Assembly: GCF_900188405.1 (NCBI RefSeq)
Contig: NZ_FZOF01000029.1
Span: forward strand, 1-64,000
Source of the DNA: Actinacidiphila glaucinigra
Lineage (GTDB): Bacteria; Actinomycetota; Actinomycetes; Streptomycetales; Streptomycetaceae
Direction: 5' to 3'
DNA length: 64,000 nt
Position 1 is the first letter of the stretch. Each line of letters starts with the position of its first letter. The position numbers and the translations under genes were made by a program. Shown in pieces: positions 51,008 to 60,241 of the stretch. The notes below the pieces were generated by a model. The model made no database searches. It was not told the origin of the DNA and saw nothing but the letters and a program-made list of their open reading frames with translations.

Positions 51008-52516
51008 TCAGAGGAACAACGACAGCGGCAGGAGGAGCAGGACGGCGACGACCGATGCGACGGAGACGCCGAGCGTGCAGCTCTTGAGCGTGCCGCGGGT
51101 GGTCTGGCCCATCAGGGACTGGAGCAGCCAGAAAGTGTTGCTCGTGACGTGCACCGCGAACAGCGAGCCCGCGCCGATCGCCAGCGCCACCAGCACCGGG
51201 TCGAGGCCGAGGCCGGGTGCGATCGGGGCGAGGATGCCGGCCGTGGTGATGGCGGAGATGGTCACGGAGCCGACGGCGAGGTGGAGTGCGGCGGCGACGG
51301 CCCAGACGAGCAGCAGGGGCGCGATGTGGCCGCCGGTGGAGAAGTAGCCCCGCAGGATGCGGCCGAGGCCGCCGGCTCCGACCACGGCGGCGAGCGAGCC
51401 GCCGACCGCGGTCAAAATGAGGATCTGTCCGCTGTCCTTGAAGCCGCGGACCAGGGCGCGTTCCACCCGTTCGCGGCCCACGGTGAGCCGCGCGACGATC
51501 AGCGTGCCGACGAGCCCGGTGAGCAGCGCCACCACGGGGCTGGAGACGAAGGACAGCACCGGGTTGCGGGTGTGGGTGGCCTGGGCCACCGCGCCGCCGC
51601 CGATCATCAGCAGGGCGGTCACCAGCGGGGCGAACCGTACGAGCAGGGGCGGGTCCTTCCATCTGCCGCACGGGACCGCGGCGCCCGCGGGCCCGGGCGC
51701 CGGGCCCGCCGCGGGGCGGCCCGGACGGCGGGTTCCCGGCCCCGCGGGTCCCGGCGCCGGGGTGCCGCCGACCATGGCGACGGCCGGAACGGGGCGGACG
51801 CGCGCCGGCTCGGCCGTGTCCGCCTTCTGCGTCTGCGGCGGAGCCGGTGCCGCCGTCTCCGAGGCGACGGCCGCGTCCTCGTCGGTGGCGCTGTTCCACA
51901 GCCCCCGCCGGAACAGGAAGGACATGATCGTCACCGAGACGAGGACGGTGGGGACGATCAGCACCAGGCCCCACAGCAGCATCGTGCCCAGGGGCACGTG
52001 CAGCAGCGCCGCCAGGGCGAGCGCCCCGACGCCGGGCACCATGAGGACGATGCCGCTCTCCAGGCCGATGGCCAGGGCGGCGCCCATGCGGGCGGAGCCG
52101 AGCGGGCCGATCCTGCGGGAGGCGGTGCGGGCGAGCGGGGCGCAGATGACCAGGAGTACGTCGAGGTAGATGGCCTGCAGCAGGGTGCCGATGGTGAGCG
52201 CCATCGAGTGCGGGAGCCGACGGGGACCGAACACATGGAGCAGGCGGTCGACGAGTTGCTCGATGGCGCCCGTCTCCTGGAGGACCGCGCCCATGAGGAC
52301 GCCGAAGGCGATCAGGAGGCCGACCTCCGCCATGATGTCACCGAAGCCGGTGGTGATGGTCCTGATGGTCCGGGTCACCCCGAGGCCGGTCGCGAGGCCC
52401 AGGTAGAGCGACCCCACCACGAGGGAGATCACCGGGTTCACTCGGAAGCGGACGATCAGCACGACGATGCCGACGATCGCGACGGCGGTGTTGGCCAGTA
52501 CGGGGACTTCGGACAT
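51008..52516 (-). CDS. GntP-type gluconate/organic acid permease
   Basis: A 502-residue proton symporter of the GntP family with about twelve membrane segments (VAEVGLLIAFGVLMGAVLQETGAI-like region, DVLLVICAPLA, AVGSVTISAITTAGILAP are conserved landmarks). The ATG at 52516 has AAGGGAG upstream. Between segments in the middle is an unusual cytoplasmic loop of about 90 residues, very rich in Pro, Ala and Gly, which makes the protein longer than the usual 450. It is divergent from the CoA-transferase/HMG-CoA lyase operon, so the substrate is probably the acid that operon degrades. Confidence 0.88.
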   Translation of the reverse strand: MSEVPVLANTAVAIVGIVVLIVRFRVNPVISLVVGSLYLGLATGLGVTRTIRTITTGFGDIMAEVGLLIAFGVLMGAVLQETGAIEQLVDRLLHVFGPRRLPHSMALTIGTLLQAIYLDVLLVICAPLARTASRRIGPLGSARMGAALAIGLESGIVLMVPGVGALALAALLHVPLGTMLLWGLVLIVPTVLVSVTIMSFLFRRGLWNSATDEDAAVASETAAPAPPQTQKADTAEPARVRPVPAVAMVGGTPAPGPAGPGTRRPGRPAAGPAPGPAGAAVPCGRWKDPPLLVRFAPLVTALLMIGGGAVAQATHTRNPVLSFVSSPVVALLTGLVGTLIVARLTVGRERVERALVRGFKDSGQILILTAVGGSLAAVVGAGGLGRILRGYFSTGGHIAPLLLVWAVAAALHLAVGSVTISAITTAGILAPIAPGLGLDPVLVALAIGAGSLFAVHVTSNTFWLLQSLMGQTTRGTLKSCTLGVSVASVVAVLLLLPLSLFL

Positions 52517-52802
52517 CCGCGCTCCCTTGCACACACGGCGCCGGGGAGGCGAGTACGGGCAGGCGCCCCATCGTGGTGCGGAAGCGGGCTCGTCCAGGAC
52601 CGGCTCTGAGTGAGACGGCGACTCATCATGAGGGTACTCCCCAGGTCCGGCACATGCACTTGCATGCGCCGCCCACTCGATCCCGCACGAAAAAGAGCAC
52701 GTCTCACCCATTGAGAGGACATAAGGGACTTATTGACGCACCCTCTCGCGACCCACATCATGGAAATGGACATCACGATATGGGTCTGCGAGGTGATGGC
52801 AG

Positions 52803-54035
52803 ATGCCCGAACCCTTCACACCGGACACAAAAGCGCCGTCCGGTCCTCTCACCGGGCTGCGAGTCCTGGAGCTGGGCAATTTCATCGCCGCCCCGTCCGC
52901 CGGCCGGCTCATGGCGGACTTCGGCGCCGACGTCGTCAAGGTCGAACGGCCGCGCGTTGGGGACGAACTGCGCCGCTGGCGGCTGCACGAGGGCGACACC
53001 TCGCTGCTCTTCCGCGCGATGAACCGCAACAAGCGGTCCGTCACGCTCGACCTGCGGCGCCCGGAGGGCCGCGAGGTGGCCCTGGCCCTGATCCGCCGCG
53101 CGGACGTGGTGCTGGAGAACTTCCGGCCGGGCACCCTCGAACGCTGGGGCATCGGCCCGGAGCGGATGCGCGAGGTCAACCCCTCGGTGATCCTGGTCCG
53201 CATCTCCGGGTACGGGCAGACCGGGCCCTACCGCGACCGGCCCGGCTTCGGCGGTGTGGCGGAGGCCGTCGGCGGACTGCGCCACCTGACCGGCGACCCC
53301 GACCGCCCCCCGACCCGCGTGGGCATCAGCCTCGCCGACTCCGTGGCCGGTCTGTACGCCGTCGTCGGCGCCCTGGCCGCGCTCCACCGCCGGGCCGCGA
53401 CCGGGCACGGGGAGGTCGTGGACGTCGCCCTGTACGAGGCGGTGTACTCCCTGATGGAGTCCCTGACCCCCGACCACGACGCCTTCGGCGTCGAACGGGA
53501 GCGCGCCGGCGGCGCCCTGCCCGGCGCCGCGCCGTCCAACACCTACGCGTGCCGGGACGGTGTGTCCGTGGTGGTCAGCGGCAACGGCGACGCCGTCTTC
53601 AAGCGCCTGGCGGTCGTCATCGAACGGCCCGAACTGGCCGACGACCCGCGGCTGGCCGACAACGCGGGCCGCGTCCGGCACGCCGCCGAACTGGACACGG
53701 CGATATCGGCCTGGACCGGGCGGCTGCCGTACGAGGAGGTCCTGAAGCGGCTGGAGGAGGGCGAGATCCCGTCCGGCCCGATCTACACGGCGGCCGAGAT
53801 CGCCGAGGACCCGCACTTCGCGGCGCGCGGCATGCTCGAACGGCACCGCGTGGCCATCGCCCCCGGGTGGCAGCAGGACGTGGCCTTCCCCGGCGTCGTC
53901 CCCAAGTTCACCGAGGCGCCCGGCAGCACGCGCTGGCTCGGACCGGACCTGGGCGAGCACACCGACGCCGTCCTCGCCGAACTGGGCATCGCGGCGGACC
54001 GCCGCGCCGAACTGCGCGCGCAGGGGGTGGTGTGA
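52803..54035 (+). CDS. CaiB/BaiF family (class III) CoA-transferase
   Basis: A 410-residue enzyme that moves CoA between a donor thioester and a carboxylic acid through an aspartyl-CoA intermediate. Conserved features: GLRVLELGNFIAAPSAGRLMAD at the N-terminus, NRNKRSVTLDL, and catalytic Asp179 in GISLADSVAGLYA. The ATG at 52803 follows GAGGTGATGGCAG. Its stop is 1 nt before the start of the HMG-CoA lyase gene, so the two are coupled and probably act in sequence: activation, then cleavage. Succinyl-CoA:glutarate/HMG-CoA transferases belong to this class. Confidence 0.93.
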   Translation: MPEPFTPDTKAPSGPLTGLRVLELGNFIAAPSAGRLMADFGADVVKVERPRVGDELRRWRLHEGDTSLLFRAMNRNKRSVTLDLRRPEGREVALALIRRADVVLENFRPGTLERWGIGPERMREVNPSVILVRISGYGQTGPYRDRPGFGGVAEAVGGLRHLTGDPDRPPTRVGISLADSVAGLYAVVGALAALHRRAATGHGEVVDVALYEAVYSLMESLTPDHDAFGVERERAGGALPGAAPSNTYACRDGVSVVVSGNGDAVFKRLAVVIERPELADDPRLADNAGRVRHAAELDTAISAWTGRLPYEEVLKRLEEGEIPSGPIYTAAEIAEDPHFAARGMLERHRVAIAPGWQQDVAFPGVVPKFTEAPGSTRWLGPDLGEHTDAVLAELGIAADRRAELRAQGVV

Positions 54036-54036
54036 C

Positions 54037-54978
54037 ATGAGCACCGCGCCCGAACAGGTGGTGATCACCGATGTGCTGCTCCGCGACGGGCTGCAGAACG
54101 AGCCCGCGGTGCTCCCCCTCGTGGACAAACTGAGGCTGGCCTACGGGCTGCTGGAGGCGGGGCTGTCCTCGCTGGAGATCGGTTCCTTCGTCAACCCGCG
54201 GAAGGTGCCGCAACTGGCCGACACCGACCGGCTGGTGGCGCGGCTGCGGCCCGGGGAGTCCGCGCTGCTGCACACGCTGGTGTTCAACGAACGCGGCGCG
54301 CGCCGGGCCATCGGGGCCGGGGCGCGCGACGTGCGGCTGACCGTCTCGGCGAGCGACGGCCACAGCCGCGCCAACGCCGGGGTCCCGCGCGACGAGGCGC
54401 TGGAACGCCTGCTGCCCGCGGTGGACGTGCTGAGGGCCCACCGGGTGCGGCTGGAGGCCACCATCGCGACGGCCTTCGTGTGCCCCTTCGACGGCGAGAC
54501 GGACCCGCGCACCGTGGTGGAACTCGCCCGGCGGCTCGCCGGGTGCGGCATCCGCGTGCTGCACCTCGCCGACACCATCGGCGCGGCCAGCCCCTGGCAC
54601 ATCCGGCGCACCGTCACCGCCGTCCGCGACGCGCTGCCGGAGCTCCCCCTCGGCCTGCACCTGCACAACACCTACGGGATGGCGTCCGCCAACGTGTGGG
54701 AGGCGCTGCGGCTGGGGGTGCGGCGCTTCGACGCGGCTCTCGGCGGCATCGGCGGCTGCCCGTTCGCGCCCGGTGCCGCGGGGAACCTGGGGACGGACGA
54801 CCTGGTCAACCTCTGCCACCACGCGGGCATCGCGACCGGTGTCGACGTCCGCCGCCTCACCGCGCTGCGCGAGGAGTTGCGGGTGCTGCTCGGGCACCGG
54901 CTCGACTCCGCGCTGTCCGCGGTGCCGACCGCACCGGTGGCGCTGCGCACCGTCGTCGCGCCGGCTGACGTACGGTGA
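54037..54978 (+). CDS. Hydroxymethylglutaryl-CoA lyase
   Basis: A 313-residue HMGL-like TIM-barrel lyase that cleaves 3-hydroxy-3-methylglutaryl-CoA, or a related 3-hydroxyacyl-CoA, to acetyl-CoA and a keto acid. The catalytic Arg16-Asp17 is in DVLLRDGLQNE, substrate loop in SFVNPRKVPQLADT, metal-binding histidines in LHLHNTYGMA, and the mobile-loop Cys in GGIGGCPFAPGAAGN. All signature residues of true HMG-CoA lyases are present. It sits between the CoA-transferase and the IclR gene, both within 4 nt, in one operon. Confidence 0.93.
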   Translation: MSTAPEQVVITDVLLRDGLQNEPAVLPLVDKLRLAYGLLEAGLSSLEIGSFVNPRKVPQLADTDRLVARLRPGESALLHTLVFNERGARRAIGAGARDVRLTVSASDGHSRANAGVPRDEALERLLPAVDVLRAHRVRLEATIATAFVCPFDGETDPRTVVELARRLAGCGIRVLHLADTIGAASPWHIRRTVTAVRDALPELPLGLHLHNTYGMASANVWEALRLGVRRFDAALGGIGGCPFAPGAAGNLGTDDLVNLCHHAGIATGVDVRRLTALREELRVLLGHRLDSALSAVPTAPVALRTVVAPADVR

Positions 54979-55850
54979 GTCCCCGAACGGAACGGGCGAA
55001 CGGGCCGGGACGGGCCGGGACGCGCCTGATCAGAGCCGGGAAGGACACGGTGACGCCGGTGGGCGAGAAGGCGGGGACCGCGCCGCTGCTGGTGCTGCAG
55101 AAGATCCGGCAGATCCTGGAGTGCTTCACCATCGAGCGCCCCGAGCTGACTCTCCAGGAGATCACCCGGATCACCGGCCTGCCGGCGAGCACCTGCCAGC
55201 GCCTGGTGCACAACCTGCTGCGCGAGGGCTTCCTCGACCGTGACGGGGACGTCTACCGCATCGGCCTGCACTTCGTGCAGTGGGCCGCGCCGGGCACCTT
55301 CGGCCTGGACCTGGTCCGGCTCACCCGGCCGGCGTTGCAGCGGCTGCGGGACCGGACCGGGGAAACCGCCTGCCTGTACGTGCGCGACGGCGCCCACCGC
55401 ACGGTGGTGTCGCTGGCGGAGTCCCACCATGTGGTGATGCGGATGTTCGCGGTGGGCATGGTGATGTCCCTGCACGCGGGCTCGGCCGGGAAGGTCTTCA
55501 TGGCCTTCGACCCCACCGCCCGCCGGGACGCGGTCGGCCACGGCCTCACCCGGCACACCCCGCGCACCGTGGTGGACATCGACCTGCTGGACGACCAGTT
55601 GGAGGAGATCCGCCGCAACGGCTTCTCCGCCTCCTTCGAGGAACGCGACATGGGGGCCGCCTCCATCAGCGCACCCGTCTTCGACAGCACCGGCGAACTC
55701 GCGGCCGCCCTCGGCATCGGCGCACCGACCCAGCGGCTCACCCCCGCCGAGGTGGGCCGGCTCGCCCCCACGGTCGTCGAAGCCGCCGAGGAGGCCTCCC
55801 GCTGCCTCGGCTACCGTCCCGGCATCCGGGGCGGCGGCACCGCGCGCTGA
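54975..55850 (+). CDS. IclR family transcriptional regulator
   Basis: A 291-residue regulator with an N-terminal winged helix (LTLQEITRITGLPASTCQRL) and a GAF-like IclR effector domain (HAGSAGKVFMAF, GFSASFEERDMGAASISAPVFD in part). The GTG at 54975 overlaps the HMG-CoA lyase stop as GTGA; an internal GTG at about 55050 with GGGAAGG upstream would give a more typical N-terminus. Being the last gene of the operon it probably controls it and the divergent permease, with the acid substrate or its CoA ester as effector. Confidence 0.92.
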   Translation: MSPRTERANGPGRAGTRLIRAGKDTVTPVGEKAGTAPLLVLQKIRQILECFTIERPELTLQEITRITGLPASTCQRLVHNLLREGFLDRDGDVYRIGLHFVQWAAPGTFGLDLVRLTRPALQRLRDRTGETACLYVRDGAHRTVVSLAESHHVVMRMFAVGMVMSLHAGSAGKVFMAFDPTARRDAVGHGLTRHTPRTVVDIDLLDDQLEEIRRNGFSASFEERDMGAASISAPVFDSTGELAAALGIGAPTQRLTPAEVGRLAPTVVEAAEEASRCLGYRPGIRGGGTAR

Positions 55851-55857
55851 CCACCCG

Positions 55858-55885
55858 CGGCGGGACGCGACGCGTCGCGCCGCCG
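55858..55885. terminator. Hairpin between convergent iclR-type and kinase genes
   Basis: CGGCGG and CCGCCG flank a 14-bp perfect palindrome CGCGACGCGTCGCG, giving a stable hairpin between the two stop codons that could serve both genes. Confidence 0.5.
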
Positions 55886-55908
55886 GGGCGTCGAGGCGGG
55901 CACGTCCC

Positions 55909-58029
55909 TCATGTGGTCGTGCCGATGTCGTCGTGGCGGCAGACGAACCGCGCCCGGCCGTCCTCGACGTGGAACAGGAACCATCCGCCGTCCTGGCCGG
56001 TCTCCAGGAACTGGGACTGGCTCTCGTAGCTGAGGCGGCGGGTGATGCCCTGCCAGGGCGCACGCAGCAGTTCCGCGCGCAGCGACTCGCGGCCGTCGCC
56101 GGATCCGGCGGAGAGGCCGTGTGCCGCGAAGCGGACGGCGTCGTAGGCCTCGGCGGCCCAGGGCCCCGGGGCGGTGCGGTGGCGGGTGGTGTACGCGGCG
56201 GCGAACTGCCGGGTCCGGGGGTCGGCGGAGGCGTCGGTGTAGGCGGTGCTTATCCACCAGCCGTCGGCCTCGCGGAGGAAGGACGCGGACAGCACGTTCT
56301 CGTCGGCGGCCCGGGCGCCGCGGTGACCGGCCGTGCGCAGCGCCCTGGCGCAGGCCGCGGCGCGGGCCGGTGTGACGCCGGCGAAGAGCACGGCGTCGTC
56401 GGGGCGGGCGGCGATGGTGTCCGCGGCGGCGGTGAAGTCGTCGCCGGCGGCCACCTGCAGGACGTCGACGGTGCCGTCGAGCTTGCCGTGGACGGTGGCG
56501 ATCCGGACGGTGGGCAGGCCCTCCTCCTCGTCGGCGAGGTCGTGGACGACGACGGTGCGCGAGGGCCGCGCGACGCGGTTGAGGTAGCGGTCCACGGCGC
56601 CGGGTCCGGCGGTGCGGGTGGGGCGCAGCACGAGGGCCGTGGTCGTGTGGACGACGCTGAGCCGCTCGGTGTCGGCGCGGGTGACCAGCAGGCAGACGCC
56701 GGCCTCGGTGCACACCGGGACCGCGGCGGGCACGGCCCGGTTGGCGCCCGCCGCGACGACGGCGTACACCTCGGGGTCGGCGGCGAGCCGGGCGGCAGCG
56801 GCGGCGGAGCCCTCCGCGGTGCCCTGGTCGTCGGCGGTGCGCAGCACGAGGTCGAAGAGCCGGTCGGGACGGGCGTTGTGCTCGGCGACCGCGATGGCCG
56901 CCCCGCGTTCCTGGGCCAGGACGGCCGCGGCCGAGCGGTCGCCGAGGAGGCCGATGACGCGGGTCGGCAGCGAGCGCTTCCCGGTCCCGCCCGACCCGCG
57001 GTCGCGTCCCCACTGCCACCAGGCGGTGCCGCCGCCGATCGCGCCCACGCCGAGCGCGGCGGACGCGGTGAGCAGCCGCCGCCGTGAGGCCGAGGGCGCG
57101 GGGGTCCCGGTGGAGAGCGGGACGGGGGCGGCGGACAGCTCCGTCGGTTCGGGCACCAGCAGGTCGAGGACGCGCCCGGCACGGTCGGCGACGACCGCGG
57201 GCAGGCCGCCGGGCAGCCACGACCGGGGGTCGAACGTACCGAACAGGCCGCGCAGTTCGGCCACCGTGGGGCGTTCGCCGGCGTCCTTGGCGAGGCAGGC
57301 CCGCAGGGGCGCGTCGAGTTCGCGGGGCAGCCCGCCCAGGTCGGGTTCCTCGTGCACGGTCCTGAAGAGCACCGCGGCCGCTCCCCCGGTGCCGAACGGC
57401 GCTCTGCCGGTGGCCGTGTGGGCGAGCACGCAGCCCAGGGAGAAGACGTCGCTCGCGGCCCCCACGGCCGTGCCCCGGGCCTGCTCCGGGGAGAGGTAGC
57501 CGGCTGAGCCGATGACGGCGCCGTCCGTGGTGAGCGCGGTCGCGCCGACGGCGCGGGCGATGCCGAAGTCGATCAGGCGCGGCCCGTCGGCGGCCAGCAG
57601 CACGTTGGCGGGCTTGACGTCGCGGTGGACGAGTCCGGCGCCGTGCACGTCGTCCAGCGCCGCGGCGAGCGCGGCAGCCAGCGTGCGGACCTGCGCCGGC
57701 GGCCACGGCCCGTGGAGGGCGAGGGCCTCGTTGAGGGGCAGACCCGGGACGTAGGCGGTGGCCAGCCACGGCGAACGCGCGTCCGCGTCGGCCGTCAGCA
57801 CGGGTACCGTCCACCGGCTCGACAGACGGGTCGCCAGCTCCGTCTCACGGCGGAACCGGGCCAGGAAGCCGGCGTCCTCGGCGAACTCGGCGCGGATCAC
57901 CTTCAGCGCCACCCACGCGCCGTGCGGGGAGCGCGCCAGGTAGACGACGCCCATCCCGCCGGCGCCGAGGCGCGCCACGAGTCGGTGCCCGCCGATCCAC
58001 GACGGGTCGGCGGGCAGCAGCCGGTCCAT
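55909..58029 (-). CDS. Ser/Thr protein kinase fused to an extracytoplasmic substrate-binding domain (first of tandem)
   Basis: A 706-residue transmembrane receptor kinase. Residues about 13-262 are a Hanks-type kinase with GAGGMG loop, Lys43, HRDVKPAN (Asp137) and DFG (Asp154). A Pro/Ala linker leads to SRRRLL (315-320) and one membrane span (321-340), which together look like a twin-arginine signal-anchor. The outer part (about 350-700) is a type-1 periplasmic-binding (branched-chain amino acid receptor-like) fold. The kinase is therefore cytoplasmic and the ligand domain outside. The ATG at 58029 is 4 nt after the stop of its paralogue. Confidence 0.92.
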   Translation of the reverse strand: MDRLLPADPSWIGGHRLVARLGAGGMGVVYLARSPHGAWVALKVIRAEFAEDAGFLARFRRETELATRLSSRWTVPVLTADADARSPWLATAYVPGLPLNEALALHGPWPPAQVRTLAAALAAALDDVHGAGLVHRDVKPANVLLAADGPRLIDFGIARAVGATALTTDGAVIGSAGYLSPEQARGTAVGAASDVFSLGCVLAHTATGRAPFGTGGAAAVLFRTVHEEPDLGGLPRELDAPLRACLAKDAGERPTVAELRGLFGTFDPRSWLPGGLPAVVADRAGRVLDLLVPEPTELSAAPVPLSTGTPAPSASRRRLLTASAALGVGAIGGGTAWWQWGRDRGSGGTGKRSLPTRVIGLLGDRSAAAVLAQERGAAIAVAEHNARPDRLFDLVLRTADDQGTAEGSAAAAARLAADPEVYAVVAAGANRAVPAAVPVCTEAGVCLLVTRADTERLSVVHTTTALVLRPTRTAGPGAVDRYLNRVARPSRTVVVHDLADEEEGLPTVRIATVHGKLDGTVDVLQVAAGDDFTAAADTIAARPDDAVLFAGVTPARAAACARALRTAGHRGARAADENVLSASFLREADGWWISTAYTDASADPRTRQFAAAYTTRHRTAPGPWAAEAYDAVRFAAHGLSAGSGDGRESLRAELLRAPWQGITRRLSYESQSQFLETGQDGGWFLFHVEDGRARFVCRHDDIGTTT

Positions 58030-58033
58030 GGCC

Positions 58034-60241
58034 CTACTGGCTCCCCTGCTTCGGCACGATCGGCCCGATCTGCCGGAAGCGTCCGTCACGCACCTGGTGG
58101 ACGTACGTCTCGCCGCCCAGGGTCTCGTTCGTGATGGCGTACTGGTGGTAGTCGTTGAAGGTGTAGGTGCGCGCGACACCGTGGTAGGTCGCCTTGGCGA
58201 GGCGCTGGGCGAGGGCGGGACGGGCCGGGCGCCCGCCCCCGGACGGCACGGTGCGGGCGAACTCCTGCAGCAGCATGCGCGTGCTGTCGTACGCCTCGGT
58301 GGCGTACGGCTCGGGGGTGCTCCCGTACTCCTTCCGCCAGGCGGCGGTGAGGCGCCCGGCCTCCCCGGTCGTGAGCTGGGCCGGGTCGACGGCGGGCGTC
58401 ACGGCGTACCACCCCTCGCCGGCGGCACCCGCCAGGCGCGGGAAGTCCGAGCCGTAGAGCAGGTGGGACATCCAGCGCCGGCCGGTGAAGCCCGCCCTGG
58501 CCAGCTGCCGGGCCGCGTCGGCGGTCGCCTCCAGGGGGCCCAGGTACACGAAGGCGTCGAGGTCGCGGGAGAGCAGGTCGCGGACCGCGGCCGCTCCGTC
58601 GCCGGTGCCCTCGGCGACGACGCGGGGGACGACCTCGCCGCCGAAGGTGTCGCGCCACTGGGTCACGAGCACGCCGCCCTGGTCGTGCATGGCGGATCCG
58701 CCGGAACGGTCGATGACGATCCCGGCCCGGCCCATCCTGCCGGTCACGAGCGCGCTCAGCGCGATCGCGGTGCCCTCGGCCTGGTGGGGTGCGCCGGTCT
58801 GGAAGGTGACGTCCGGGGACCACACGTAGTAGTCGTTCTGCCCGGTGGTGCTGGAGACGTGCGTCAGCTTCGCGGCGGCGTAGACGCGTGAGGCGGCCCG
58901 CAGGGTCACCTCGCCGGTCGGGCCGAGCACGGCGAACACATCGCGGTCGGCGGCGAATTCGTGGGCGACCGAGGTGGCCCGGTCGACGGTACCGCCGTCG
59001 TCGAGGACGCGTACGCGGACGGAGTAGGCCCGCCTGGGATCCGCGTTGTGCTCCGCGGCGGCCAGCCGCGCGGCCCGCTCGCAGGCTCTGGCCAGGGCCG
59101 CGTCCGCGCCTCCGCGGGTGACCTGCACCCCGAGCACGTACGTGGGTTCGGCTGCCGGGACCGGCTTCGCGCCGGGGTCGTCGCGTCCCGCGGCCCACAG
59201 TGCCGCCCCCGATCCGCCGCTCGCCAGCAGCAGCGCCCCTCCGACGGCCAGCAGCCGGCGCCGGGACGTCAGCGGCCGCCGCGCCGCCGACGCTGCGTCA
59301 CCGGGCTCGTCCACCACGGTGGGTTCGACGGCCGGCAGGGCGAGGCTCTCCGCGGCACGCGCGGCGACCGTACGGGCCACCGGGTCCGGCAGCCATGCCG
59401 AGGGCGACGCGGTGGCGCCCTCGGGAACGGCGTCCTCGGTGGCGTCCTCGGACAGCCGCCGCAGTTCCTCCGGAGCGGGCCGGTCCTGCGGGTCCTTGGC
59501 CAGGCAGGCGTCGAGGACCTCGCGCAGCTCGCCGGCGACTCCGTCGAGGTCGGGCTCGTCGTGGACGGTCCGGTAGAGCAGGGCGTCGGGCGTGCCGGTG
59601 CCGAACGGCGGGCGGCCCGTCGCGGCGTACGCGAGCACACAGCCCAGCGCGAACACGTCCCCCGCCGGGCCGGCCTGGTCCCCGCGGGCCTGTTCGGGCG
59701 AGAGGAAGCCGGGGGTGCCGATCACCAGACCCGAGGCGGTGAGCGCGGTGTCGTCCGCGGCGCGCGCGATGCCGAAGTCGATGAGCCGGGGGCCGTTCAG
59801 GGCCAGCAGCACATTGCCGGGCTTGACGTCGCGGTGCACCAGCCCGGCCCCGTGCACGGCGCCGAGGGCCTCGCCCAGCAGCGCCCCCAGGACCCGCACG
59901 GCGGACCCCGGCAGAGGACCGTGCTCGGCCACCGCCTCGCCCAGCGAGGGCCCGGGTACGAACGCGGTCGCCAGCCACGGCTCGGGCGCGTCCGCGTCGG
60001 CGCCGAGCACGGGAACCACCCAGGGGCTCTCCACGCGCGCGGCGAGCTGCGCCTCGCGCGCGAACCGGGCCCGGAACTCGTCGTCCGCGGCGCTCTCCGC
60101 CCGGATCACCTTCACCGCCGCCAGCGCGCCCGCCCCGGAGCGCCCCAGGTACACCACTCCCATGCCGCCGGCACCGAGCCGGCGCAGCAGCCGGAAGCCC
60201 CCGACGGACGCCGGGTCTGCCGGACGCATCGGCTCACTCAT
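58034..60241 (-). CDS. Ser/Thr protein kinase fused to an extracytoplasmic substrate-binding domain (second of tandem)
   Basis: A 735-residue paralogue of the neighbouring gene with the same layout: kinase (about 14-265; Lys44, Asp139 in HRDVKPGN, DFG intact), linker, SRRRLL (326-331), membrane span (332-351) and type-1 binding-protein domain (about 365-720; GVQVTRGGADAALA, VFAVLGPTGEVTLRAAS, EAYDSTRMLLQEFA). The ATG at 60241 has GGAGGG upstream and overlaps the lipoprotein gene by 8 bp. Active-site residues are complete. It probably phosphorylates cytoplasmic targets when a small ligand binds outside. Confidence 0.93.
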   Translation of the reverse strand: MSEPMRPADPASVGGFRLLRRLGAGGMGVVYLGRSGAGALAAVKVIRAESAADDEFRARFAREAQLAARVESPWVVPVLGADADAPEPWLATAFVPGPSLGEAVAEHGPLPGSAVRVLGALLGEALGAVHGAGLVHRDVKPGNVLLALNGPRLIDFGIARAADDTALTASGLVIGTPGFLSPEQARGDQAGPAGDVFALGCVLAYAATGRPPFGTGTPDALLYRTVHDEPDLDGVAGELREVLDACLAKDPQDRPAPEELRRLSEDATEDAVPEGATASPSAWLPDPVARTVAARAAESLALPAVEPTVVDEPGDAASAARRPLTSRRRLLAVGGALLLASGGSGAALWAAGRDDPGAKPVPAAEPTYVLGVQVTRGGADAALARACERAARLAAAEHNADPRRAYSVRVRVLDDGGTVDRATSVAHEFAADRDVFAVLGPTGEVTLRAASRVYAAAKLTHVSSTTGQNDYYVWSPDVTFQTGAPHQAEGTAIALSALVTGRMGRAGIVIDRSGGSAMHDQGGVLVTQWRDTFGGEVVPRVVAEGTGDGAAAVRDLLSRDLDAFVYLGPLEATADAARQLARAGFTGRRWMSHLLYGSDFPRLAGAAGEGWYAVTPAVDPAQLTTGEAGRLTAAWRKEYGSTPEPYATEAYDSTRMLLQEFARTVPSGGGRPARPALAQRLAKATYHGVARTYTFNDYHQYAITNETLGGETYVHQVRDGRFRQIGPIVPKQGSQ

